Positions 53,282-61,099 of a stretch of 64,000 bases of DNA are shown here, in pieces. The first letter of the stretch is position 1. Every line of letters begins with the position of its first letter. The position numbers and the translations under genes were made by a program. Source of the DNA: Comamonadaceae bacterium UBA2121 (GTDB lineage Bacteria; Pseudomonadota; Gammaproteobacteria; Burkholderiales; Burkholderiaceae_C); contig DCYB01000001.1 in NCBI GenBank assembly GCA_002331385.1, positions 1-64,000 on the forward strand. Direction: 5' to 3'. The notes beneath the pieces are model-generated. The model was given only the letters and a program-made list of their open reading frames with translations. It was not told the origin of the DNA and made no database searches.

Positions 53282-54289
53282 TCAGCGACCGGGCGTGTAG
53301 AGCTTGTCGAACTGGCCACCGTCGTTGAAGTGCGCCTTCTGCGCCTCGGCCAACGAGCCAAAGTACTTGTTCACGGGGAACAGCTTGATGGGCTTGAACA
53401 CGTCGGCGTGCTTCTTCAGCACCGCCTCGGAGCGCGGACGCATTGCGTGCTGGGCCGCGATCTCCTGTGCCTCGTCCGAGTACAGATAGTTCAGGTAGGC
53501 CGTTGCCAGCTCCCGCGTGCCCTTCTTGTTCACCGTGCGCTCGACCACGGCGACCGGGTTCTCCGCCAGAATGCTGACGGACGGATGGATGGCGTCCACC
53601 TTGCCCTTGCCGAACTCGCGCTCCACCGACACCACTTCGGATTCGAAGGTGATCAGCACGTCGCCCATGTTGCGCTGCAGGAAAATGCTGGTCGCATCAC
53701 GACCGCCCTTGCCCAGCACCGGCACGTTCTTGAACAACTTGCCCACGAACTCGGCAGCCTGCGCATCCGTGCCGCCCTTTTCGCGCACATAGCCCCACGC
53801 GGCCAGATAGGCATAACGGCCATTGCCGCCGGTCTTGGGGTTCACGACCACGACCTTCACGTCGGGACGGATCAGGTCTTCCCAGTCCTTGATCTTCTTG
53901 GGATTGCCGTGGCGCACCAGAAACAGCATGGTCGAAGTGGTGGGCGAAGCGTCGTTGGGGAATTTCTTCGCCCAGTCCTTGGCCACCACGCCGTTGCCGG
54001 CGAGAAAGTCGATGTCGGTGGTGGTGTTGAAGGTGACCACGTCGGCGTCCAGTCCGTCATTCACGGCACGCGCCTGCGCGCTTGAGCCGCCGTGGGCCTG
54101 ATCCACCTTCACATCCTTACCGGCGGTTTTCTTGTAGTGCGCGATGAAGGCCTGGTTGTAGTCCTTGTAGAACTCGCGCGCCACGTCGTAGGACACGTTG
54201 AGCAGCGAGTTCGCCTGTGCAGCCGCCAGTCCGCTGGCAGTCAGTGCCACAGCAGATACGAGAGTCTTGAGCGAGCGAGAGAATTGCAT
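53282..54289 (-). CDS. sbp: Sulfate-binding periplasmic protein
   Basis: This 335-residue receptor has a signal peptide (SAVALTASGLAAAQA, cleavage near 25). The mature start SLLNVSYDVAREFYKDYNQA and AHGGSSAQARAVNDGLDADV are sulfate-binding-protein signatures, as are NPKTGGNGRYAYLAAWGY and GKGGRDATSIFLQRNMGDVL. It delivers sulfate or thiosulfate to CysTWA. No clear Shine-Dalgarno sequence is seen. Confidence 0.95.
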   Translation of the reverse strand: MQFSRSLKTLVSAVALTASGLAAAQANSLLNVSYDVAREFYKDYNQAFIAHYKKTAGKDVKVDQAHGGSSAQARAVNDGLDADVVTFNTTTDIDFLAGNGVVAKDWAKKFPNDASPTTSTMLFLVRHGNPKKIKDWEDLIRPDVKVVVVNPKTGGNGRYAYLAAWGYVREKGGTDAQAAEFVGKLFKNVPVLGKGGRDATSIFLQRNMGDVLITFESEVVSVEREFGKGKVDAIHPSVSILAENPVAVVERTVNKKGTRELATAYLNYLYSDEAQEIAAQHAMRPRSEAVLKKHADVFKPIKLFPVNKYFGSLAEAQKAHFNDGGQFDKLYTPGR

Positions 54290-54353
54290 TTTTTGTCGAT
54301 CGGTGTATCAAACAGTGATATCGACATTGTGGGGACGCGCTCTTAAAACTCAA

Positions 54354-54367
54354 AAGAATATATTCTT
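54354..54367. promoter_or_regulatory. Perfect palindrome upstream of sbp
   Basis: AAGAATATATTCTT is a 14-base perfect palindrome, 65 bases before the sbp start in an AT-rich patch. CysB-type regulators bind AT-rich, loosely dyad sites upstream of sulfate genes, so this may be an operator. One copy only, and not matched to a known consensus. Confidence 0.5.
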
Positions 54368-54409
54368 CTTTGTAAATCCACTTTTTTGAATATAGACGCG
54401 CCAACCGAC

Positions 54410-55321
54410 TCACGAAGTGACGTGACTGCGCGCCGGAACCGTCTCGCCCAGAAAGTCCAGAAAGCTGCGCACCGCCGGCACCAGCCCCCGGCGCGAGGGG
54501 AATACCGCATGCACGATGGCCTTGGGCTGATTCCATTGCGGCAGCAGGCGCACCAGACGCCCCTGGGCGATATCGTGATGGCACAGATAGTCCGGCAGCC
54601 AGCAATAACCCGTTCCGGCAATGGCCGCATAGCGTAGCACCAGCAAGTCATCCACCAGATAGCGGGGCTGCATGGTGATGGTCTCTTCCTGCCCCTGCGC
54701 GTTCAGCAGGCAGATCTGGTTGCGGCCATCCGACGACGGCATGGCGATGCTGTCCAGCCGTTCCAGATCGGCCACGGTCTGCGGCGTGCCCTGGCGGATC
54801 AGCAAATCCGGGCTCGCCACCAGCAACTGCACGCCATCGCCCAGGCGCTTGACGACCAGGCTGCCGCTTTCCTCCAGCGACATGCGCACGCGCAGCGCCA
54901 CGTCGATGCCTTCGTCCACCAGATTCACCGGGCGATTCAGCACATGCATTTCCAGCCGCACCTCGGGATTGCGGCGCAGGAACTCAGGCATCAGCTCGCC
55001 CAGCACGGTTTGCGCCAGCGTCACCGGACACGACACCCGCACCGTGCCGCGCGGCGTGCCCTTGACCTGCGCCACGGCATCCGCCGCCGCTTGCGCCTCT
55101 TCGCGCATCGCAATGCAGTGGCGCAGATAGGTTTCGCCCACCTCCGTCAGCGACAGCTTGCGCGTGGTGCGCTGCAGCAGGCGCACGCCCAATTGCTGCT
55201 CCAGCTCCGAAATCCGCCGCGACAGGCGCGACTTGGGGATGCCCAGACTGCGGCTCGCCGCCGTGAAGCCACCGCGCTCCACCACTTCGGCGAAAAACAG
55301 CATGTCGTTCAGATCTTGCAT
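54410..55321 (-). CDS. LysR-family transcriptional regulator
   Basis: This 303-residue regulator has an N-terminal winged HTH (about 1-60: FFAEVVERGGFTAASRSLGI and SRRISELEQQLGVRLLQRTT) and a periplasmic-binding-like effector domain (about 90-290). It is divergent from azoR across a 179-base spacer with an inverted repeat, so azoR is its probable target. It lies upstream of sbp on the same strand, but the palindrome and a 120-base gap suggest a separate unit. It lacks the features I would require to call it CysB. Confidence 0.9.
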   Translation of the reverse strand: MQDLNDMLFFAEVVERGGFTAASRSLGIPKSRLSRRISELEQQLGVRLLQRTTRKLSLTEVGETYLRHCIAMREEAQAAADAVAQVKGTPRGTVRVSCPVTLAQTVLGELMPEFLRRNPEVRLEMHVLNRPVNLVDEGIDVALRVRMSLEESGSLVVKRLGDGVQLLVASPDLLIRQGTPQTVADLERLDSIAMPSSDGRNQICLLNAQGQEETITMQPRYLVDDLLVLRYAAIAGTGYCWLPDYLCHHDIAQGRLVRLLPQWNQPKAIVHAVFPSRRGLVPAVRSFLDFLGETVPARSHVTS

Positions 55322-55351
55322 GGGCGCATCCGTTGATTGGATTCAAATTCA

Positions 55352-55394
55352 GAACAATCTATCGCAATACTGCTATCTAGTGCAAACATTGTTC
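55352..55394. promoter_or_regulatory. Inverted repeat in the lysR-azoR intergenic region
   Basis: GAACAAT (55352-55358) and ATTGTTC (55388-55394) form a perfect 7-bp inverted repeat spaced by 29 bases, between divergent genes. Widely spaced dyads of this type fit tetrameric LysR proteins, which touch a recall and an activation site. Confidence 0.5.
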
Positions 55395-55500
55395 CATCCT
55401 CACAATTCATCCTGAGTTTGATGCTGCATCGCGTCAAAAAGCGCAGACCGCAGCGAAGCATTCCAATTTTTGACCAAGATCATTTTCCACAGAGACCACC

Positions 55501-56145
55501 ATGCAACTGCTTCACATTGACTCTTCCATCACTGGCGACCAATCCGTTTCGCGCCAACTCACCCGCAACATCGTGGACGCCTGGGTCGCCGCCCACCCCG
55601 ACACGCAAGTGAGCCGTCTGGATCTGCTGACCGATGCGCCAGCCCACTTCACCGCAGACGCGATGGCTCCCCGTACCGGCCGGACCGACGGCCTGAGCGA
55701 AGCACAAGTGCGCGAGAACGCGGTCTCCGAACGCCTGGTGAGCCAGTTCCTCGCGTCGGACGTGATCGTGGTCGGTGCGCCGTTCTACAACTTCACCATC
55801 CCTACCCAGCTCAAGGCGTGGCTCGATCGTCTGGCCCAACCCGGTCGCACCTTCCAGTACACCGCCAACGGTCCTGAAGGTCTCGCCACAGGCAAGACAG
55901 TAATCGTTGCTTCGACCCGCGGCGGTGTGTACTCCACCAGCGAACAAGGTCAAGCCATGGAGCATCAGGAGAGCTACCTGAAGGTGATCTTCGGCTTCTT
56001 CGGCATCGCCGACGTGCGCTTTGTGCGCGCCGAAGGCATCGGCATGGGCCCGGAAGCCAAGGCCAAGGCATTGGCCAGCGCGGCGCTGGACATCGGCGTA
56101 GTGACCACCGTCGCCAAAGAAGAAACGCTCGCTGCAGTCGCCTGA
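55501..56145 (+). CDS. azoR: FMN-dependent NADH:azoreductase/quinone reductase
   Basis: This 214-residue flavodoxin-like enzyme reduces quinones and azo bonds with NADH. The FMN phosphate loop is LLHIDSSITGDQSVSRQLT at residues 3-21. The second FMN segment is VGAPFYNFTIPTQLKAWLDR, and STRGGVY forms the third. The physiological role in relatives is defence against electrophilic quinones. A LysR gene is divergent from it and an intrinsic terminator follows. Confidence 0.93.
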   Translation: MQLLHIDSSITGDQSVSRQLTRNIVDAWVAAHPDTQVSRLDLLTDAPAHFTADAMAPRTGRTDGLSEAQVRENAVSERLVSQFLASDVIVVGAPFYNFTIPTQLKAWLDRLAQPGRTFQYTANGPEGLATGKTVIVASTRGGVYSTSEQGQAMEHQESYLKVIFGFFGIADVRFVRAEGIGMGPEAKAKALASAALDIGVVTTVAKEETLAAVA

Positions 56146-56164
56146 TCCATTCACGCATTCGACC

Positions 56165-56192
56165 AGGCCGGGAGTGACATCCCGGCCTTTTT
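56165..56192 (+). terminator. Intrinsic terminator after azoR
   Basis: AGGCCGGGA and TCCCGGCCT form a perfect 9-bp stem with a 6-base loop, ending in five Ts. It lies between the convergent azoR and helicase genes. Confidence 0.88.
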
Positions 56193-56198
56193 CGCGTT

Positions 56199-57503
56199 TC
56201 AGTCCTGCGAAAAACCGTCGCTTTCACCGTCGCTGCCGTCTTGCGCCTTCGCCGCCGCGCGCAGTTTGTCCTTCTTGCTCATGCGCTTGCCCTTCACGCC
56301 GCCGTTGCCGCCGTCTTCATGCGGCTGGCGCTCGGGCACGCTTTCCGTCACGGGGAACTGCGGCAGTTCCTCCAGTGGAATGTCCAGCGCATGGCGTTTG
56401 GCGATGAGCTTCCAGTGCGCTTGCGCTGCGGGCGTGACAAAGCTGATCGCCTCGCCACTCAGCCCCGCCCGGCCCGTGCGGCCAATGCGGTGGGTGTAGT
56501 CGGTGGGTGAGCGCGGCAAGTCGTAATTGACGACCAGCGGCAGCGACTCCACGTGAATGCCACGCGCCGCCAGATCGGTGGTGATGAGCACCTGCCAGCG
56601 ATCATTCTTGAATTCTTCCAGCACGGTTTCGCGCGCGCCCTGGCTCAAATCGCCATGGAACGCGGTGGCGTAGATGCCCTTGTCATACAGCTTGTTGGCG
56701 ACATGTTCGGCGCTGTGGCGGGTGGCCACAAACACCAGCATGCGCTGATCGGGATACTGCGCGACCAGCGCCCGCAAGAGCGCCGTGCGTTTGGCGGCAT
56801 CCACGGAAATCGCGCGCTGCACGATGGTGGCGTCCTGCGCATGGGTGGATGCGATCTCGACCCGGGTGTGATCCGCGCGCAGCAAGCTGTCCGCCAGGTC
56901 CTGCACCGCCGGCGCAAACGTGGCCGAGAGCAGCAGCGTCTGCCGCGCACCGGTAGCGGGCAACAGCGCGAGCACCTGCTGCAGTTCATCTGCGAACCCG
57001 GCGTCCATCAAGCGGTCGGCCTCATCCAGCACCAGCGTGCGCACGGTCTTGAGCTGCAAACGGCTGTGCTCCACCACGTCCAGCAGACGTCCCGGCGTGG
57101 CGATGACCATGTCCACGCCACCGCGCAAGGCCATCAACTGCGGATTGATGGACACACCGCCGGTCAACACGGCCACCTTCGGGCGGCGGCCCAGCGCCGA
57201 GCCCACGCGGTAGATCAGGTCGGCCACTTGCGACGCCAGTTCGCGCGTCGGCACCATCATCAGCACCTGCGTGGGGCGGGCGCCAGACGGCTGGTTCACC
57301 GCATCACTCAACATCCACGCCTGCATCAACGGCAAGACATAGGCCGCCGTCTTGCCCGAGCCCGTGGGCGCACATGCAAGCAGGTCATGTCCCGCCAGAA
57401 TGGCCGGAATGGACTGCGCCTGAACAGGTGCAGGAGCCGTCAGGCCGCAGGATTGCGCGGCATCAGCCAGCGAAGGGGCCAGGCCCAGAGCAGAAAAGGA
57501 CAT
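56199..57503 (-). CDS. DEAD-box RNA helicase, RhlE-like
   Basis: This 434-residue ATP-dependent RNA helicase has the Q-motif region GLTAPAPVQAQSIPAIL. Motif I is CAPTGSGKTAAYVLP, motif II is LVLDEADRLMDAGF, motif III is LLSATF and motif VI is HRIGRTGRAG. The C-terminal tail after about residue 380 is charged (KGKRMSKKDKLRAAAKAQ) and would bind RNA. It likely acts in ribosome assembly or RNA decay. The ATG at 57503 gives MSFSALGLAPSL. Confidence 0.93.
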   Translation of the reverse strand: MSFSALGLAPSLADAAQSCGLTAPAPVQAQSIPAILAGHDLLACAPTGSGKTAAYVLPLMQAWMLSDAVNQPSGARPTQVLMMVPTRELASQVADLIYRVGSALGRRPKVAVLTGGVSINPQLMALRGGVDMVIATPGRLLDVVEHSRLQLKTVRTLVLDEADRLMDAGFADELQQVLALLPATGARQTLLLSATFAPAVQDLADSLLRADHTRVEIASTHAQDATIVQRAISVDAAKRTALLRALVAQYPDQRMLVFVATRHSAEHVANKLYDKGIYATAFHGDLSQGARETVLEEFKNDRWQVLITTDLAARGIHVESLPLVVNYDLPRSPTDYTHRIGRTGRAGLSGEAISFVTPAAQAHWKLIAKRHALDIPLEELPQFPVTESVPERQPHEDGGNGGVKGKRMSKKDKLRAAAKAQDGSDGESDGFSQD

Positions 57504-57587
57504 GAAAGAAAACAGGCTCGGAAATGAATGCAACCCGCTATTGTCAGGCCTGCCAGCCTTGCGCGTATAGCGCGGGTTGATCGGCGG

Positions 57588-58325
57588 TTACACCCACGCC
57601 AGCAACAGCGGCATGAGCACGGCGGTGAGGATGCCGTTCAAACCCATGGCCAGAGCAGCAAAGCTGCCCGATGTGGCATTGACCTGCAACTCGCGCGCCA
57701 TGCCAATCGCATGCGCGGTCAGCCCGATCGCGAAGCCGCGCGCCGCCGGGTCCGTCACTTTCAACCAGCGCAGCAGCGGATGCGACACCACCGTGCCGAA
57801 CACGCCCGTGATCACCACGGCCACCGCCGCCAGCGCGGGCAAGCCGCCAAAGCGTTGGGCCATGGGCATGGCAATGGGCATGGTGGCCGACTTCGGCATC
57901 AGCGACATCATCGTCTCCCAGCTCCCGCCCAGCGCCCACGCAATGCCGATGGCCGACGCCATCGCAACCAGCGAGCCGATCAGCAGCGCCATCAGCAATT
58001 CCTTCCAGATGCGCTTGAGGCGTTCCAGCTGGGCATACAGCGGAATCGCAATCGCCACCGTGGCCGGGCCGACCCAGTAATGCAACGGCTTGGTCGCGGC
58101 GGCGTAGGTGGTATAGGACGTGCCGCTCAACCACAGCACGGCCATCACCATCAACGAGGTGGTTGCCACCGGCACGAACACCGGATTGCCACCGCTGCGC
58201 CGCGACAGTTGGAGCGCAAGCCAGTACGCAAAGGCGGTGACGGCAATCCACAGCACGGCCGCGCCGACAAACAGGGGCCAGCCTGCAAACGGCTCCGGCA
58301 CGCTCCAGTGCATCCATGCGCTCAT
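57588..58325 (-). CDS. LrgB/CidB-family membrane protein
   Basis: This 245-residue membrane protein has about seven helices. The LrgB signature is SLMPKSATMPIAMPMAQRFG, with KVTDPAARGFAIGLTAHAIG downstream. LrgB forms a system with LrgA that modulates murein hydrolase activity or metabolite export, such as pyruvate or glycolate in relatives. The start ATG overlaps the lrgA stop by 4 bases. The frame is open upstream, but only this ATG gives the family N-terminus. Confidence 0.92.
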   Translation of the reverse strand: MSAWMHWSVPEPFAGWPLFVGAAVLWIAVTAFAYWLALQLSRRSGGNPVFVPVATTSLMVMAVLWLSGTSYTTYAAATKPLHYWVGPATVAIAIPLYAQLERLKRIWKELLMALLIGSLVAMASAIGIAWALGGSWETMMSLMPKSATMPIAMPMAQRFGGLPALAAVAVVITGVFGTVVSHPLLRWLKVTDPAARGFAIGLTAHAIGMARELQVNATSGSFAALAMGLNGILTAVLMPLLLAWV

Positions 58326-58729
58326 GCGTCGGCTCCCGCGCGTTCGTCTGTGGGCTGCGCGGCGCGTGTGCGCAGCAGCCGTTGCAGCACCACCGCCGTA
58401 ACCGCCAGCGTGACCACCGCCCCGACTACGCTCGCGGCGACAAACGGCAGCCATTCTTCGCGCACACGGCCGATGTTGTCGATCAAGCCCACCACCGCAG
58501 GCGCCAGCAGCAACATCATGTTGCGCAGCAGGCCGCCCCCCACGCGCCCGAGCGCCGCGGGCACCCGGCCCAGTGCCAGCAGGCCCCCCGTCAGCAGCAC
58601 CAGACCCACCATCGCGCCCGGAACGGGAATGGCGAGCCAACGCACCAGCGCCTCACCCGCCCAATGACAGGCGACCAGCAGCAATACGGAAACGATGAAA
58701 GCAGGCACAACGAGCGTCTTTGAGTGCAA
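58322..58729 (-). CDS. LrgA/CidA-family holin-like membrane protein
   Basis: This small protein of about 135 residues has four hydrophobic helices. Signatures are WLAIPVPGAMVGLVLLTGGL and LLRNMMLLLAPAVVGLIDN, the latter close to the CidA/LrgA consensus. CidA/LrgA proteins resemble phage holins and act with LrgB. No ATG is available: starts are TTG at 58729 or GTG at 58708, neither with a strong ribosome binding site. Confidence 0.88.
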   Translation of the reverse strand: MHSKTLVVPAFIVSVLLLVACHWAGEALVRWLAIPVPGAMVGLVLLTGGLLALGRVPAALGRVGGGLLRNMMLLLAPAVVGLIDNIGRVREEWLPFVAASVVGAVVTLAVTAVVLQRLLRTRAAQPTDERAGADA

Positions 58730-59113
58730 TAAAGATAGTGCGAGCTTATCGAATTGGCTGCACTCGCGCGCAACCGGTGGAATGGTTTCCCGCCGATTGA
58801 CTCGCCTTCTGCGCCAATTGCGGCGATCTCAACGGAGGCATCAACGATTTTTAGTCGGAATTAGCCGAAGTTAGCAGCAAGAAGCCAGCAACCCCAACCA
58901 CCCATGGCCAACTTGCACACATCTCCCGCCAATTGCCCGCGAAATCATCGTTAACTCACCTGAAATTTGCGTGCAATTAGCGCATGTTTTTTCAGCCAAC
59001 TAATTTGAATAGAGTGCAAATTAAGTACACGTTAACGACATTTGCGAGCCATAGAATGAAGAAGCAACCTCTCCACCGGCTTACCGAGAGGCCTTCCCAA
59101 CCGCTTGCCCGCC
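58730..59113. promoter_or_regulatory. 384-base control region upstream of bioMNY
   Basis: The region separates lrgA from bioM and is AT-rich to the right. GTTAAC is followed by ATTTGCG twice (58950-58971 with 9 bases between, 59031-59046 with 3). GCAAAT at 59016 pairs with ATTTGC at 59040. I see no BioR-type TTATnnATAA box and no clear BirA dyad. These repeats are the best operator candidates. Confidence 0.45.
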
Positions 59114-59875
59114 ATGAACCGACTACCGCCCACCCTCGACCGCACGTCCGCCATGCACCTCGAACAGGTGACGCTGCGCCGTGGTCGCACGCAGGTCTTT
59201 GAGGGCTTGAACCTGTCTTTGCCCGAGCGGCGCATCGGCGTGATTGGCGACAACGGGGCAGGCAAGACCAGTCTGCTGCGAGTGCTGTGCGGCCTCGATA
59301 CGCCACAGGCCGGGACGGTGCGTCTTCATGCCACCGACATTCACGCCCAGCCTGCCGAACGCCCCCGCCTCGTCGGATTGATGTTCCAGAGCCCGGACGA
59401 CCAGATCATCTTCCCGGTGGTGGAGGAAGAAATCGCCCTGTCCTTTCGCACGCGCACCTCGTGTAGCAAGCAGGACGCCCTCGCGCAAGCACGCGCCCTG
59501 CTCGAACGGCACGGCTGCGCCCACTGGGCCGGGCGCGCCATCGGCAGCCTCAGCCAGGGACAGCGCCAGCAGGTGTGCTGGCTGGCACTCAAGGCCGCCG
59601 CGCCGCGCGTGCTGTTGATGGACGAGCCGTTTGCCAGCCTCGATCTGCCCAGCCAGTCACGCCTTGCGGATGACATCTCGGAGGCGCCGCAGCACATCTT
59701 GCTGTCCACCCATGTGCTGGCGCACATCCAGAATTTCGACCGCGTGATCTGGCTCGATGCCGGACGGGTGCGCGCCGATGGCCGCCCCCACGAGGTCTGC
59801 GCGGAGTACGAAGCCGACGTGGCCGAGCGCACCGCCGCACGGCGCGCGCTCCACGCCGGGAGCGCGCATGCATAG
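59114..59875 (+). CDS. bioM: Biotin ECF transporter ATPase
   Basis: This ATPase of about 253 residues is the energy-coupling module of the BioMNY biotin importer. Walker A is GVIGDNGAGKTSLLRVL, the Q-loop region is GLMFQSPDDQIIFPVVEEEI, which is typical of ECF ATPases, the signature is LSQGQRQQVCWLAL and Walker B is VLLMDEPFASLDLP. The H-loop is ILLSTHVL. Starts at 59114 (MNRLPPTL) or 59153 (MHLEQVTL) are both possible, and neither has a strong ribosome binding site. It overlaps bioN by 8 bases. Confidence 0.92.
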   Translation: MNRLPPTLDRTSAMHLEQVTLRRGRTQVFEGLNLSLPERRIGVIGDNGAGKTSLLRVLCGLDTPQAGTVRLHATDIHAQPAERPRLVGLMFQSPDDQIIFPVVEEEIALSFRTRTSCSKQDALAQARALLERHGCAHWAGRAIGSLSQGQRQQVCWLALKAAAPRVLLMDEPFASLDLPSQSRLADDISEAPQHILLSTHVLAHIQNFDRVIWLDAGRVRADGRPHEVCAEYEADVAERTAARRALHAGSAHA

Positions 59876-60461
59876 CCTCTACAGCGAATCCACCACCTGG
59901 CTGCACGGCCTGCGCGCGGGCACCAAACTGGCGTTGCTGGCCGTGCTTGGCAGCCTGCTGTTCATCGTCCAATCGCCGTGGTGGCTGGCGAGTGCGGCGC
60001 TGTGTTGCGCGGCCCTCTGGTGGTCGCTCGGGGACGCCACGCGAGCGGCAAGACGCCTGATGGCCACGGTCGCCATCGCGGCCTTGCTGGTCGCGTTGTT
60101 TCACCTGTGGATGGGCCACCCTGCGCTGGCCGCCGTGAGCACGCTGCGCCTGCTTTGCGCCAGCACGCTGGGCATCGCGCTCACGGTCACCACGCGCCCC
60201 GCGGATCTGGTGCATGTGCTGGAGCGCCTGCTGTCACCGCTGCACTGGTTTGGCCTGCATCCGGAGCGCATGGCGCTGCAAATCGCGCTCATGCTGCGCT
60301 TCACCGAACACTTTTTCGCGCAATGGCAGCGATTGGCCGACGCCTACCGCCTGCGCACCGGCAAGGCGGGCGGGCTGCGCCTGATCGCGCCGCTGGCCAT
60401 TCTCATGCTGCAGGCCTCGCGGCGTGTGGCCGACGCGCTGTGGGCACGACTGGGCGCGTGA
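59868..60461 (+). CDS. bioN: Biotin ECF transporter transmembrane T component
   Basis: This 197-residue membrane protein of the EcfT family couples the ATPase to BioY. It has four to five helices. The cytoplasmic coupling region contains FAQWQRLADAYRLRTGKAGG, and the C-terminal RRVADALWARLGA carries the second Ala-Arg coupling motif. The ATG at 59868 lies within the last codons of bioM (ATGCATAG). bioY begins 47 bases later. Confidence 0.9.
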   Translation: MHSLYSESTTWLHGLRAGTKLALLAVLGSLLFIVQSPWWLASAALCCAALWWSLGDATRAARRLMATVAIAALLVALFHLWMGHPALAAVSTLRLLCASTLGIALTVTTRPADLVHVLERLLSPLHWFGLHPERMALQIALMLRFTEHFFAQWQRLADAYRLRTGKAGGLRLIAPLAILMLQASRRVADALWARLGA

Positions 60462-60508
60462 TGCCCATGTCCCCCGCGCCCACTTTTTCTTGAAGGACCG
60501 AATTTTCC

Positions 60509-61099
60509 ATGAACACTTCCGCATCCGTTTCGCGCTCCGGCGCCGCGTCCATGACGCAGATCGCACTCTTTGCCGCGTTGATGGCCGTGCTGGGCCTGAT
60601 TCCCAAGATCGACTTGCCGATGGGCGTACCCATCACCGCGCAGTCGTTGGGCGTGATGCTCGCGGGCGTGCTGCTCGGGCCGCGCCGCGGCTTTCAGGCA
60701 ATCGCCCTGTTCCTCACCGCGGTGGCGATCGGCCTGCCCTTGCTGTCGGGCGGGCGCGGCGGGCTGGGCGTGTTTCTGGCGCCGTCTGCGGGTTACCTGA
60801 TCGGCTATGCGCCTGCGGCACTCATCACCGGACTGTTCATGTACTGGCTGCCGCAGCGCACGCCCATGCGCATTGCGGGCAGCGCACTGGTGGCCTCGTT
60901 GATGGGCGGATTGATCGCCTTGCATGCGATGGGCGTGGCCGGGCTGATGTTCATGGCGCAGCTCACGTTCAAACAGGCATTCTTTGCGACGCTGGCGTTC
61001 GTGCCCGGCGACGTCATCAAGTGCGTGCTGTGCGCCATCATCGCGCACAGCATCGCGCGCGGCATGCCCGACTGGCACTTTGGTGGTCGGCGTGATTGA
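60509..61099 (+). CDS. bioY: Biotin-binding S component
   Basis: This 196-residue membrane protein has six helices and binds biotin directly. Family motifs are FLTAVAIGLPLLSGGRGGLG and APSAGYLIGYAPAA. The C-terminal PGDVIKCVLCAIIAHS carries the conserved Asp and Lys of the biotin site. BioY alone can transport in some bacteria, and with BioMN it forms the high-affinity complex. The stop overlaps a GTG start of the following synthetase gene. Confidence 0.95.
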   Translation: MNTSASVSRSGAASMTQIALFAALMAVLGLIPKIDLPMGVPITAQSLGVMLAGVLLGPRRGFQAIALFLTAVAIGLPLLSGGRGGLGVFLAPSAGYLIGYAPAALITGLFMYWLPQRTPMRIAGSALVASLMGGLIALHAMGVAGLMFMAQLTFKQAFFATLAFVPGDVIKCVLCAIIAHSIARGMPDWHFGGRRD

